A stretch of DNA of 64,000 nucleotides, taken from positions 124,001 through 188,000 of the forward strand of contig NC_065406.1 in assembly GCF_024362695.1 (NCBI RefSeq), written 5' to 3'. Origin of the DNA: Pectinophora gossypiella (taxonomy: Eukaryota; Arthropoda; Insecta; Lepidoptera; Gelechiidae). The translations under genes were made by a program, and so were the position numbers. Shown here piece after piece: positions 34,178 through 45,200 of the stretch. The number at the start of each line of letters is the position of its first letter. Positions within the stretch are counted from its first letter, which is position 1. The notes beneath the pieces are model-generated. The model searched no databases. It was not told the DNA's origin and saw only the letters and a program-made list of their open reading frames with translations.

Positions 34178-37100
34178 TCAAACCTCACGCAGAAACGGGT
34201 GTTCGAGCGCCTGCGCGGCCGTAGGGCGCAACCGCGGGTCGGGCTCCAGCAGGTGCGCCGCCAGTGCGAATGCCGCGTCCGGGAACCCCGCCACCGTCAC
34301 GCCCTCCGCGATGCGCGTGGCCTGCGGAGAGGTGGGGCGTGCCAAAAGATGCTCGTGTGTATAAAATGAACGTGCAAGCTGACATCGTACATACCGGTAC
34401 GGTGTGGTCCCGACACAGGCAGTGCTCGGGCGGCAGGCGGCAGCGCGCGCATGCGCGGCCAGGGGGGGCCGCGGGGGCAGCGGGCGGGGGCGCGGGGGCA
34501 GCGGGCGGGGGCGCGGCGCCGCGCAGGCGCGCGCACAGCTTGCGCAGGCACACGCCGGGACGACACACCGATGTCACCAGGCGCCGCCCTGCAACACATA
34601 CACATCATAAAGGACGATGGTTGGTGGTACGGGTGGCAGAGGAAGGACGTACATTGACCAAATTGGAGATTTTTTTTTTATTAATTTGGAGTCCCAACAA
34701 CTATAAGTATACAATGAATGCTTACAAATTCAATTAAAACAAAGCCATTTATAGGTATTCGCAAATGAAAACATATGATGTTATAGACTTATCACCTAGG
34801 AAGTTAAGAAACAGTGTAAATAATATTCAAGTATTAATTGTTGCGTTCGCACTGGGACCAAAAAAGTTATTAATAAAGATATGTATTATCTCTGCAGCTT
34901 TTATACAAAATAGATCTAGATCTTTGTGTTCTTTAGCCAGCTCATTTAATAATTTTGTAGTTCTTAAGATAAACGAATTACGACGGTAGTTTGTGCGTGC
35001 ATGCACACTCACCAAGGGTTTACTATATCTTACAGGTAATCTAGCAGGTACGTGTATATTAATATTCTCCAACAAAGTTGGGCAGTCTATTTTACCATTT
35101 AGGATATTAATTAAAAATATAACGTCAGCTATTTGCCTTCGTATATATAAAGGTAAAATCTGAATAGATTCTATTCGGTTAATGTGTATGTTGTTTTGTG
35201 GGTTCCATACCACGGAGGCGTACTCAACAATACTGCGCACGTACGAACAAAATAAGACTTTAATCGGTTTTAAGGTTTTAAACCTAGATGTCGTACGAAT
35301 AATAAAGCCCAAGGTTTTTTTTAATCCTTTTTGACTATATAGTCAATATGTTTATCATAAGCGGTTTCAGTGTGCTGCATTATTCCCAGATCCTTCATTT
35401 AGTGGGTCCTAGCAATGGCTGTACCATGCAGGCTATATGTGAAATTAACAGGTTGTGGCTTGTGAGTAAAAGTTATAACAAAGTATATTCTAATCAAGTT
35501 TGTTTTTCGCGCAATATTATCCGAATCTCTCTAAACCGTATTGTAGATGTCCTTAGACGTGCGTGTATGAAAGGATTGATGATTGTGGAGGAAGCGAGAG
35601 AAGTGTATTAGAATCGAAGCAAATGGAATTCCATTGTCTCCCCCGGCTTACCCCGGTGGAAAATAGGCATGAGTGTATGTATCACATAGTGCCATTCGTA
35701 ATAAATTATATTATATCTAAAGAGTTGTGTGTGATCGTTATCACTCGTCGGTATGACAAAGTCGAGTGATCGCTTGAAAAGTAATACACATTTTACGTTA
35801 TGAAAAAGTCGTAAGACCGAATGTTCTTTTAGAATCCAAAACCCATTGTTTAACTATTGTGTCTGAAAATCTCGGCGTTAAGAGGTTAATGCGATGGCTC
35901 GTAAAATGTAGGTAGCGAAAGTGCATGCGTGTGTACCGAGCGCGGCGGCGGTTCGCTGCAGCGGCTGCGTGCCGAGCAGGTCCTGCAGCTCGGCGAGTGC
36001 CGCCACGTCGTCGGCCGCGCGGAAGAAGGGGTACCGAGCGCACAGCACGCTCGCCAGCACCACGCCGGCCGCCCACACGTCCACCGCCGTCGTCTGCGCC
36101 GACACCTTCAGCAGCACCTGCAGCGCACGTCGCACGGTTGTAGTAGGTAGTTCGTCAGATCGCGAGCAACCGATGAAGCGTGGGCTAGTGGCGGCCTCAC
36201 CTCGGGCGGGCGGAAGCCCTGCGTGCCGGCGCGGGGCGCGCGCGGCGGCGGGCGCGCCGCGCAGGCCGCGCACACGCCGCCCGCGCCGGCGCACGCGCAG
36301 CCCGGCGCGGGCGGCCGGGGCAGCGCCACGTTGACGCTCCTCGGGCCCGTCCTCAGGTCCAAAGCGATTCTCTTAGGCTCTTGCGTAGATTCGTCCTGAA
36401 CGGAACGAAGGCGATATTAGTACTCGCGATGGCGACTCTGTGTACGGTCATGAGTACTAATATGTATACACTTTGATACCATGTCACATAAAATTTTTGG
36501 ACAAATTAAGCCGTAACTCTAATGAGACTTACTGTCAAAGTCTTAATGTCAAATACGATAGTGTGACAGGGTTTTAAAGTGGGTACATGATATTACTCAT
36601 GACTGTACATAGTGTACATATTATAGTGAGCGGACTCACCTCCTCTCGAGGGCGCTTTAGAGTATTGCTATGCGCGGGCGGCGGCGCCGGCGCGGCGACC
36701 ACGCGCTGCGCCAGCCCGAAGTCGACCAGCAAGTACCTATGTTGGCGATCGATATCTTGTTTCAATAAAAAGATAAAACCTTGCAATTCCATTTGTGATA
36801 ATAAATACAGCACCGTTTGTTCTCGCGGTCGTAGAGAAAGTTACTAGGTTTGACGTCACGGTGGATCACCCCGAACGAGTGCACGTGCCGCAGCGCCGTG
36901 AGCAGTGCGCGCATGTACCTCGCCAGCTCCGCCGCGTCCATCTCGCCCACGTACTCCTGCAACCATATTACCATACACACAATTTATTGCATCATTCCAT
37001 GACCATATTGTAATAATCTTTAATATATTAATGACTTTCTCGGCTAAACATTGTTCAACATTGATTTTTGTAAAGATTACTTGTCTTTCATCATCATCAA

Positions 37101-38107
37101 TAGGTAATTATTCAACAAACTTACAGAGAACTTCCTGTGAGGTATGTAAGGCATAACAAACACTATGGTGTCCAAATGACGAAGACAGAGGTCCACTCCA
37201 ATCACATTGTTCTTGCCACTGCAATGGAAACAAATATTGATAATTTACAAAGTCAATATTTTATGAAATTTTTGTTGTTTATACCAATAATTATTCAATT
37301 AGATTCTTTACAATAACATAACAATATTACATACTTTTGCTTTGAATCCTATTCATCAACCTTTTAAAATAAAACAAAAGACAGGTGTATTTAAATAAAT
37401 ATGAATTGAACTTGACAGCTGTATACTCTCGAGCAAGTACCGTTGTTGAGTCTAATTCACATAATTATATCATTTTGCTGATTGTGCTCTCGACCTGTAC
37501 AGCAGACCACAAATCTCGTATTTGTACGAGGAGCCTCATCCGGTTGACAACCTTGATTTAATTGAATATTTAGAGAATAATAGGATGGTATTGAGACCCC
37601 ATGTCCTGCAGACAGCGCAGCTCATGCTCGACGCGCGCCGGGTGCGCTGTCGGCACGAGGTGCTTGATGGCGAACCAGCGGCGCTGATCGGGCGGAAGAC
37701 GCGCATGCTGCCGCAGCGACCCCAGGTACACCGAGCTGAAAGTGCCCTCGCCGATCTTACGGTGCACGCTGAAGATCTTGTCCAACTTCGGCAACTTCTG
37801 CAATAGATCTTTGATCTGTTGCACTGAAACAGAAGCACATAACGGTCTTGCCATTTGATGGGCCTCGAGTTATGTACGATGGATGATACAACAACATAAC
37901 CTGTAAATTTATATACATTGGAAATACCTATTAAAATGAGTAGCGCTACACTTTTGAGAGACCAACACACTTACTTTCAGCATCATCTTTAGGACAGATG
38001 GAGTGATCTTCATTTTTATTTTTGATATTCTCATTCCATCCGTTTCTACGTGTCTGCAAAACTTCTTTTTGTTGCACTTTGGCTTCGATTCCCCTACTTC
38101 TAGACAT
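34178..38107 (-). CDS. CDC7: CDC7 kinase (DDK catalytic subunit), nine exons
   Basis: Exons in transcript order: 38107-37975, 37823-37598, 37218-37125, 36956-36814, 36736-36640, 36395-36201, 36117-35937, 34588-34401 and 34321-34178. All join in phase with GT-AG sites to give 466 residues. With its Dbf4/ASK partner, CDC7 phosphorylates the MCM helicase to fire replication origins in the nucleus. Visible kinase landmarks: glycine loop IGEGTFSSVYLG (68-79), catalytic Lys98 in FAIKHL, HRDVKPSNF (183-191), DFGLAQ (204-209), the Cys-rich stretch before PRAGTQGFRPPE (activation segment, PPE replacing the usual APE), DVWAAGVVLASVL, RYPFFRAADD and a C-terminal EHPFLREV. LRKLCARLRG marks the CDC7-specific insert region. 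Kinase insert II is much shorter than in human CDC7. The intron between exons 7 and 8 holds a LINE fragment. Confidence 0.95.
34671..35346 (-). pseudogene. 5'-truncated LINE fragment (RT C-terminal part) in a CDC7 intron
   Basis: A minus-strand ORF (35312-34827) reads GFIIRTTSRFKTLKPIKVLF, SYVRSIVEYASVVWNP, and IHINRIESIQ, typical of the region after the RT domain in jockey/CR1-type elements. A T run on the plus strand at 34671-34679 is its poly(A) tail. The element lies in the same orientation as CDC7. Confidence 0.75.
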
Positions 38108-38993
38108 ATCTTATAAACTTCACTATCATATTATTAAGGTATTAACTAATAATAAACAAATTAAACTGACATATCCCTCACGTATAGATTAACCCAAACC
38201 AAAATAAAAAGTGAAAATTAAAAAGGAAAAGGATAAAACTCTTTCCGACAAACTGAAGTTAGTCAACCGAGTCAACCGAACTGTTGAATGAACGAACAAC
38301 AAAACAGAACAAAACCAAAACCACCCTCGAACGAACGAATGAACCCATACTAACCGGAAATAAACAACGTTGTCCATTCATGAGTAATGATGATAAATGA
38401 GTCGATCATCATCCGCTGCTCCGATCCGATAAGTTAATGAGTTATAGGCTCTTACATAACTCACAAGATTTCTCGGGGCAGGGTGGAGTAATAAATAATA
38501 GAGGGAAGGCCCTATTACGCGATTGGGCAGATGCGTCGCGTGTAGTACACCGCTTGGTCCCGACTCTTTGTTGTGCCGGATTAATCGTATATTGTGTAGA
38601 AGGCCTTTAAAATAAATAGCATGCATGATAAAAAGTAAAAATATTTATCTATGTATTGTGGTCATTGAATAAACAACGGCCGGATATGTTCATACAAAAA
38701 AAATCTACTTTAGCGCAAAAAAAAACGTACCGAGTTTAGAAATTGACAGCTACTTCACCCCTCTCCTACTTCATTTCACCCCTCTGTGACCCTCCGCCAT
38801 CTTGGGACAATCTTGGGATATATGTATATAGACACAAGGGCAAGCGCTGCCCGCGTGGCGTCCTAACTAAAATCAATCATTGCTGCATTGCAGTTGCAGT
38901 TTTGTAAGTGATCGAGTGAAGTTTGCGTTGATTCAATTCCGTACTTAGCCTCTCAACTACAAAACTGTGATATCCGTACAGTACGTGTGTAAG
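38108..38993. other. Divergent intergenic region between CDC7 and the THAP fragment
   Basis: CDC7 starts leftward at 38107. Nothing coding is recognised up to the THAP fragment. The region should contain the CDC7 promoter. The ORFs at 38189-38377 and 38378-38626 show no family resemblance. Confidence 0.45.
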
Positions 38994-39316
38994 ATGTACG
39001 ACGATTGCTGTGTTGCGAATTATTATTGTACAAGTAAGCGAAAAGACGCATTATTTCACCAGTTTCCTAAAAGTGAGGTAGGAGTTTAGAAGTGCAGAAG
39101 TTACAGTGTTTGCGTGACGACAATTTGCGAAGGCTTAGCATTAGGCAAGCTTCGCAAGTGTTATGTGACGGGACTACTGGACACAATTGTGTTCTTTGTG
39201 GGTCTCTCCAAAAGATTAGCAGTGTTATTATAAACAAAATATTCAAAAGGTACAGATGTCTCAAGATTAGAGAGTTTAGAGGAAAGTTTGCCATTAATGC
39301 AAAAAGGCATATTTAA
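38994..39316 (+). pseudogene. THAP-type transposon remnant (N-terminal finger half plus C-terminal tail)
   Basis: An ATG at 38994 opens MYDDCCVANYYCTSKRKDAL followed by FHQFPKSE. These are the first zinc Cys residues and FHxFP motif of a THAP domain, then a possible donor (GAG|GTAGGA) and a stop at 39087-39089. The Trp, second Cys and His of the finger are absent. Just after it, 39092-39316 reads a Cys-containing tail ending IFKRYRCLKIREFRGKFAIN and a few more residues. That resembles the C-terminal end of THAP-containing transposase ORFs (a weak, memory-based resemblance). It is best read as an internally deleted element. Confidence 0.5.
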
Positions 39317-39728
39317 AATATAAAACAGAATTAAAAAATAAAATGCTAAACAAGTAAACTGCAGTCTTTTTTTTTATAAACCTTGTCATCAAAATTTAAA
39401 GTCATCTAAATAGTTTAAAGCTATCACTACCGCCACGCAGTGCCATATCATTACCATGACAACCCCACAATTATTTTTGCGGGTGGCAATATAATTTCAT
39501 AATTATGTCAAATCAAGTGTCAAACTCTAAACTCAGGTTTGTTTTTGTATGAGAGACGTTCGTCTGAAGTCTGAACCGCTACTCTTAGTAGTTAGTTAGT
39601 AGTCTGTGGTGGTCTCTCACATGTCATTAGTTGTCGTTATCGTGTTCGAGAGAGGGTTCTTGAAATAAGATAATAAGAATACAAATATTTCAGATTTCAT
39701 TACTGGCCAAGAGGCATTAATAATTACA

Positions 39729-40318
39729 ATGCTTACTAGGAAATGTATGTCTCGAATTATAACCTTTTCTTATAGATCGGTATGTATCATATTTATAACT
39801 ATTTTTTGTGGGTTGATGTCGATTTAAGGACAGCAATATTGATTGCCATTTATTTTAAATTACAGTCTAACTATGTGACGAAAGCACCTAAACCAGAGAT
39901 TCCTAAGAATCCTCTAAGTTCAACATACTCTGCAACAGAGCAAAAATCTAATGGCATAGTGTACGACAGGAAGCCATTCAAGGTGATGCTGCAAGAAGGC
40001 AAGGTGTACCACTGGTGCTTGTGCGGGCGCTCCAAGTCGCAGCCTCTCTGTGACGGTACTCATAAAGATGCCTACTTGAAAATACCACAAAGGTATGTAT
40101 TATTATTTCTTTAAAGTGTAAATATGTAAATTTATTTTATTTTTATTCTAATAAACTGTATAAAATAAATATCCTTGTTTTACAGGCCTATTCGATTTAC
40201 AGTTGAGAAGACTAAGGAATACTGGTTGTGTAACTGCAAACAGACCAAAAATAGGCCATTCTGTGATGGCACACATAAGCAGAAAGATATCCAAGAGGCT
40301 TCATCAATCAGAGTATAA
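39729..40318 (+). CDS. CISD3: CDGSH iron-sulfur domain protein 3 (CISD3/MiNT), mitochondrial
   Basis: Three exons (39729-39779, 39866-40092 and 40186-40318) join in phase to give 136 residues; human CISD3 has 127. Two complete CDGSH motifs are visible: CLCGRSKSQPLCDGTH (exon 2) and CNCKQTKNRPFCDGTH (exon 3). Each offers the three Cys and one His that hold a 2Fe-2S cluster. Two motifs in one chain and no membrane anchor separate CISD3 from mitoNEET/CISD1 and CISD2. The N terminus (MLTRKCMSRIITFSYRS) is basic and hydroxylated, as in a matrix-targeting presequence. A poly(A) signal lies at 40553-40558. The upstream region is shared with CDC7 in divergent orientation, interrupted by the THAP remnant. 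Confidence 0.96.
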
Positions 40319-40585
40319 ATAAAATAGGGCTACACAAACAAATCAAATCAGCTATGTGACTTTGCTAGAGCTATATTGTATAACATAACATTAGTCAGCA
40401 TAGAATAAGATACTTAGATAGTAAATGAAATTATTGCATTCATAATGGTTGTTTGTACATTTGTTATTAAATTACCCATGATGTTTCTTCTCCAATTCAT
40501 AGTAATGTAGTTAAGTATTGTTGGTTAGTAAATTTGCATGTCTTCATTCCTCAATAAAAAGTGTCAAATAGGTACTGCATCACTA

Positions 40586-40750
40586 ATTTAAGAGCCACAC
40601 TCTTATCGGTGTAGCATTCTCCATTCTTGTCTATCAAAGACCAATTTCTTCACCTCCTTATAAGACACGACGTTAGCTTTCTCTTTAATCTGTTCCATGT
40701 AAGCTTTTCTTGGTCTTTCCCTTCCTCTTTCCTTGTAGCTTCCCTTCTAT
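40586..40750 (-). mobile_element. RTE-type LINE 3' fragment (minus copy)
   Basis: On the minus strand this reads GRERPRKAYMEQIKEKANVV then SYKEVKKLVFDRQEWRMLHR and a stop. This is the usual C terminus of RTE-clade ORFs, in which the last lines contain (R/K)-x-W-(R/K) before the stop. It is a 5'-truncated copy. A second copy lies opposite it at 40948-41080. Confidence 0.7.
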
Positions 40751-40947
40751 GATGTTTTTAATAAATTCGTCGTGTCTTATTAGAGTTTCACATATGAGAT
40801 TTTGGCATTACTGGACCTTGTTCTGATCTACTGGACCACAGTGGCAGTGACAGTGGTCACCATAAAGCAAATATCTATTTTAGGGTTCCGAACGTAAGTT
40901 GGCTATTTCATGAAATGATCGAGCTTACAAGAAGAAGAAAGAAGAAG

Positions 40948-41080
40948 AGCTTACATGGAACAGATTAAAGAAAAGGTTAACGTCGTGTCTTATAGGGAAG
41001 TCAAGGAATTGGCCTTTGATAGACTGGAATGGAAAATGCTACACCTACAAGAGCGTGGCTCTTAAATTGATGATGATGAT
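40948..41080 (+). mobile_element. RTE-type LINE 3' fragment (plus copy)
   Basis: It reads AYMEQIKEKVNVVSYREVKE then LAFDRLEWKMLHLQERGS with a stop, followed by a TGATGATGAT tail, typical of RTE 3' ends. It forms an inverted pair with 40586-40750, about 200 bp apart. Confidence 0.7.
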
Positions 41081-41414
41081 CGAGCACATCATGAAATGAT
41101 CAATTCTGCGAACTGGCCACGACATAATATATATAATATACCTACCTATACCGACCTCTGCCTGAGATTTTCAAAATCGTGTACCTAATCAATTGAACAA
41201 TTAGAACAATTCACTTTGGAACAATTATATTGCTATCCTCTTTTAGTACCTAAAAAGAGAAAGAGATGAGAAATACCCAAAGACCGAAATACCTGACAGC
41301 TTTGTTTCATTCATTCAAATCGTCGTCGCTCGCTTTGTCAATTGTCACGTCTTGGATTGGTGTCAGTCAGTTGTCTGTCAGTCCCTTGAGTTGAGTCCCT
41401 GCCTGCCTATAGAT

Positions 41415-41851
41415 AGGTAATAGGTTAGGAGGCTTTTTGGCGGGAGGCGGGAACGGGACAGTTGCTTTCTTCATTGAATAATCTAAATAATTAATACGAA
41501 GTGGTGTTTTGTGGTTAATGATCGCATTAAGTTAGTCGGAAGACATTCGCGAGTGTTATTATATTGGAGTATTCAATAAACAAAGTGTATCTGCCTATTT
41601 TCGCTTCGTGTCAGGAAGCCGCTTCATAACTCAAAAGTTTATGCGGACTTTTGAGTTAATTCGTTTGGGGTTCGGAGTAGGAGTCTACTCCGAGGGTGGG
41701 GGCTTAGGTTTCATCATCATCACCTTTCATCATTTCATTAATCATCAAGAAAAAAAATACGTCAGACATGGCTGTATGGGCATAGTTCCCTTTGCCTTAC
41801 CCTTCGGGGAAAACCAAACCAAAAAAAAAAAAAAAAAGGTAATAGGTTAGG
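41415..41851 (+). mobile_element. A-tailed retroposon of unidentified family, 15-bp target-site duplication
   Basis: The 15-bp sequence AGGTAATAGGTTAGG occurs at 41415-41429 and again at 41837-41851, directly after an 18-base A run (with 41837 shared by tail and duplication). The ~407-bp insert between them includes a hairpin-forming GGAGTAGGAGTCTACTCC near 41676-41693. No pol III boxes or long ORF were recognised. The poly(A) tail plus target-site duplication shows target-primed reverse transcription. The source could be a LINE 3' end or a processed RNA. Confidence 0.8.
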
Positions 41852-42202
41852 TATTGGTATATTCAGGATTTCAGGCAGGTATATTAGTTTATTCATTCTT
41901 TGGTGTCAATCGAGTAATCCGAGTACCTATTATTTTAAAATATATATATTTTTCTGCTTAGATTTCTGCTATCAATGTACAAATCTCTTTACAACTAATT
42001 CACAAAATTATCTTAAATTTACGCTGTGTACAGGGACGTCAGTCTCATTGTTATCAGCACAGGCCACAGACGCTGCGCACAACGCACAAGTGCCGTAAGC
42101 AGTAAGTGGGCACCGGGCACGCATAGACAGCCAGTCGACGAGGTGACACGGTAGCGAGCAGCCGCGCCGCAGCACGAGCCAGCATAGCATCCAGTGAGCA
42201 GG

Positions 42203-45200
42203 ATGACCGAGGAGGTGAAGCTGTTCACGCGGGAGGAGCTGAAGGCGCGCAACAAGCGCACAGACGCCGTGCTCATCATACACAACGGCGTCTACGACGT
42301 CACCAAGTTCCTCGACGAGGTGAGTCCACACTTTACACGATTACATCTTATACGAGATTATGGGGCAACTAAACCTTTCTCAAAGCAACCAACCAATCTA
42401 ATACCAATAATTTCGTCGTTTTGTATACCTACCTTACTGTTATGTCTTAGTAAAACAGAACACATATTGCTATGATAATGATTGAGATATATAACTTATA
42501 ATAATAAATAAACTTGACAAAGTGAGGTACATTTTTTGTCAGTGAAGTTGGTTTTGCCCAGGGCGGAACTATGTTATGGTTGTTTTATTTTATTTTAATG
42601 GTTATCTTATCAATTTCTTCATTAATAATGTAACCTTTACCACGTAGTTGATAGTATACATATACAACAACAATGTTATAGATTGATGATAGTAATTAAT
42701 AAAAAAAGACAATGTACAAATACTATATAAAGGTATTATAATGTTAATAAGTAAAGTAAAGAGTAATTTCTAAGTAAATTGTTTGCTTGTTGTTTGGTTA
42801 GTTTGTTGTAAATACTTTTTCAACATATCTGCTCATAATTGCACCACTTTTAGGTACTTAAAGCACCCGACCCTATAAAAACATCTGTACTATAATGACA
42901 TTAGTGCATTAGTGCTTTTTTATTACAGTTTTTTTTACTTCCACCACAGTTCTAATATCCAGAAATAGTTAAATTGTAATACATTTCATTTCATGCAATG
43001 AGGGATTTTCAAAAAAACAAGTTATTGGAAGTCAAAGTGAGAATTCGACCAAAAATGTTAAACTTGTTAATACTTCGCCGAAGAATAATAAACACATGAG
43101 ATGATGATGGACCCTGAAAGTATTTCTAAAAACTGCTCCATTTAATAGGCTTTTAGAAACATCCCAACAAAGTAACCTTAATATGGGCAAAAAACTAAGT
43201 AATAATTAGTAGTAGTAGTAAGTTCATTTCAAATTGCGGATAAAGGAAAACTAGTGGAAGTTCTGTAACAGCAGCTATTTGAACTGTTTTTTCATGTTTC
43301 TGTATCTTTTTCTTTCAGTGGTCATCATGTTCAGTAAGAGCCTCTGTTGATTTTTATGACATATCTGAGAAGATAAGCACTATGTTCTGTTTTTAAACAC
43401 TCCCAGACATTTAATATTATAAGTATAGATTTATTTAATCAACTGTCCATTTTTATAGAAAATGATAATAATAGTTAGATTAGTAATATATTTAAGGTAA
43501 TGAAACTATGATATGCTGCAGCTAAGCGTTTCAGATTTTAATGTAATTTTTTGAGGGTTTTGAGGTGTATATTTTAACATAACACAATATAACGTCACGC
43601 ATGTATCCCCAAAGGGATAGCCAGAGGTATATAGTAGGTATACACACAATTAGAGGAGCTCGGTGGCGCAGCGGTTAACGCGCTCGGTCTGCGATTGTTG
43701 AAGTTAAGCAACTTTCGCAATGGCCGGTCATAGGATGGGTTACCACATAAACAAAAAAAAAAGTTTTCATCTCGAGCTCCTCCGTGCTTCGGAAGGCACG
43801 TTAAACCGTTGGTCCCGGCTGCATTAGCAGTCGTTAATAACCACCAATCCGCACTGGGCCCGCGTGGTGGTTAAACGCCCGATCTCCCTATCCATCCATG
43901 GGGAAGGCTTGTGCCCCAGCAGTGGGGACGTTAATGGGCTGGTGATGATGATACACACAATCCTCGCCAGGTATATTTACGTACCATGTAACAGGGGGAT
44001 CTACCCGTCCCATGTAATATAAACCACATGATATCAATAATGTTTATATTTCAATATATAGTGTACCATTATAATAGCGTCATTGCGCGATACGAATTAG
44101 ATCTGTCAAAGTACAGGAGCCAGTGTTGCGCCGTTCATTGGCATAGTGATTTGCAGTCGAGATTAGGTCGATCCATTCTGCTCTATCTCACATTAGGTAT
44201 CACAAAAATCATAGTGTGGTGTTATTAGGACACTGAGCCGTGGTAGCTCAGTTCGTAAAACGCTTGCCTCTCACTTTGAGGTCGCAGGTTCGAAAAAAAA
44301 ATCAGCACAGGCCCAAACCAATGACTGTCGAATTTGTTTTCGAATTCATGTTTGGATCATAAATGATTATCACGTGCTCAGCGGTGAAGGGAAACATTGT
44401 GAGGAAACCCACATTCCCGAGAAATGCATTTTCGGAGGTATGTGACCTAACCTGTATTGGGCTGGTTTTCCCTTCGTAGGTTGGAAAGTCAGACAGTCGC
44501 TTCTGTAAAAAATCAGACCTTCGGACTCTTCAGGTTAGGTAAGCGGAGCCTGTGAAAAAAAAAACGGAGGGAGATGATGGTGTTAGTAGGATACTACAGG
44601 CTCCCCGAATCACCCGATTGTCCGAAAATAAAATGGTCCGTGCTTCGGTAGCACGCTAAACCGCTGGTCAAGTGGTCACTACTTAATTACTCGTCAGATG
44701 AGCTATGTAAGCGGTCTTTGGTGGTTCAATAATATAATCCTGCAAGGTTGCTGAGGTCGGTAATCCTCCTCCGCTTCGTTTGATCGGATGGACTTACTCT
44801 CACTTTATGGGTTATTTTTACCATTTTGGTACGGAACCGTGTTGTGTTTGTTTACTTGTTTCACTGCCCACCCTATTATGGATTACGAGCGTGAGTTCAT
44901 GTACATGTATGTTAGACTGGCAGGCCCGTAACAACAGTGACAGTGTGGCTTCTACAGGACTAATTATACATATAGCATTAGCTGAAATAAGGTTTAATTT
45001 AATTACTGTTGAGTGTTGGTAGCTTAAATGTATTGTATCCAACTCCGATTAATGTTGAAATGTGCTCTATTGTTATACTTTACTGTACTAAGTCCTGGTA
45101 GTCCAATGCCCTAATTAAAAGTGCTACTTATTCTACTTACGTAATTGAATTCAAACTCGAATTATAACAAAGCTTTACGGTAGACTCTGTTTGGAATAAG

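Noticed and set aside
44241..44293. Possible tRNA gene on the plus strand
   Set aside because: It is the head of a type 3 SINE; the sequence after box B runs into an A-rich stretch and repeat body, not an acceptor stem.
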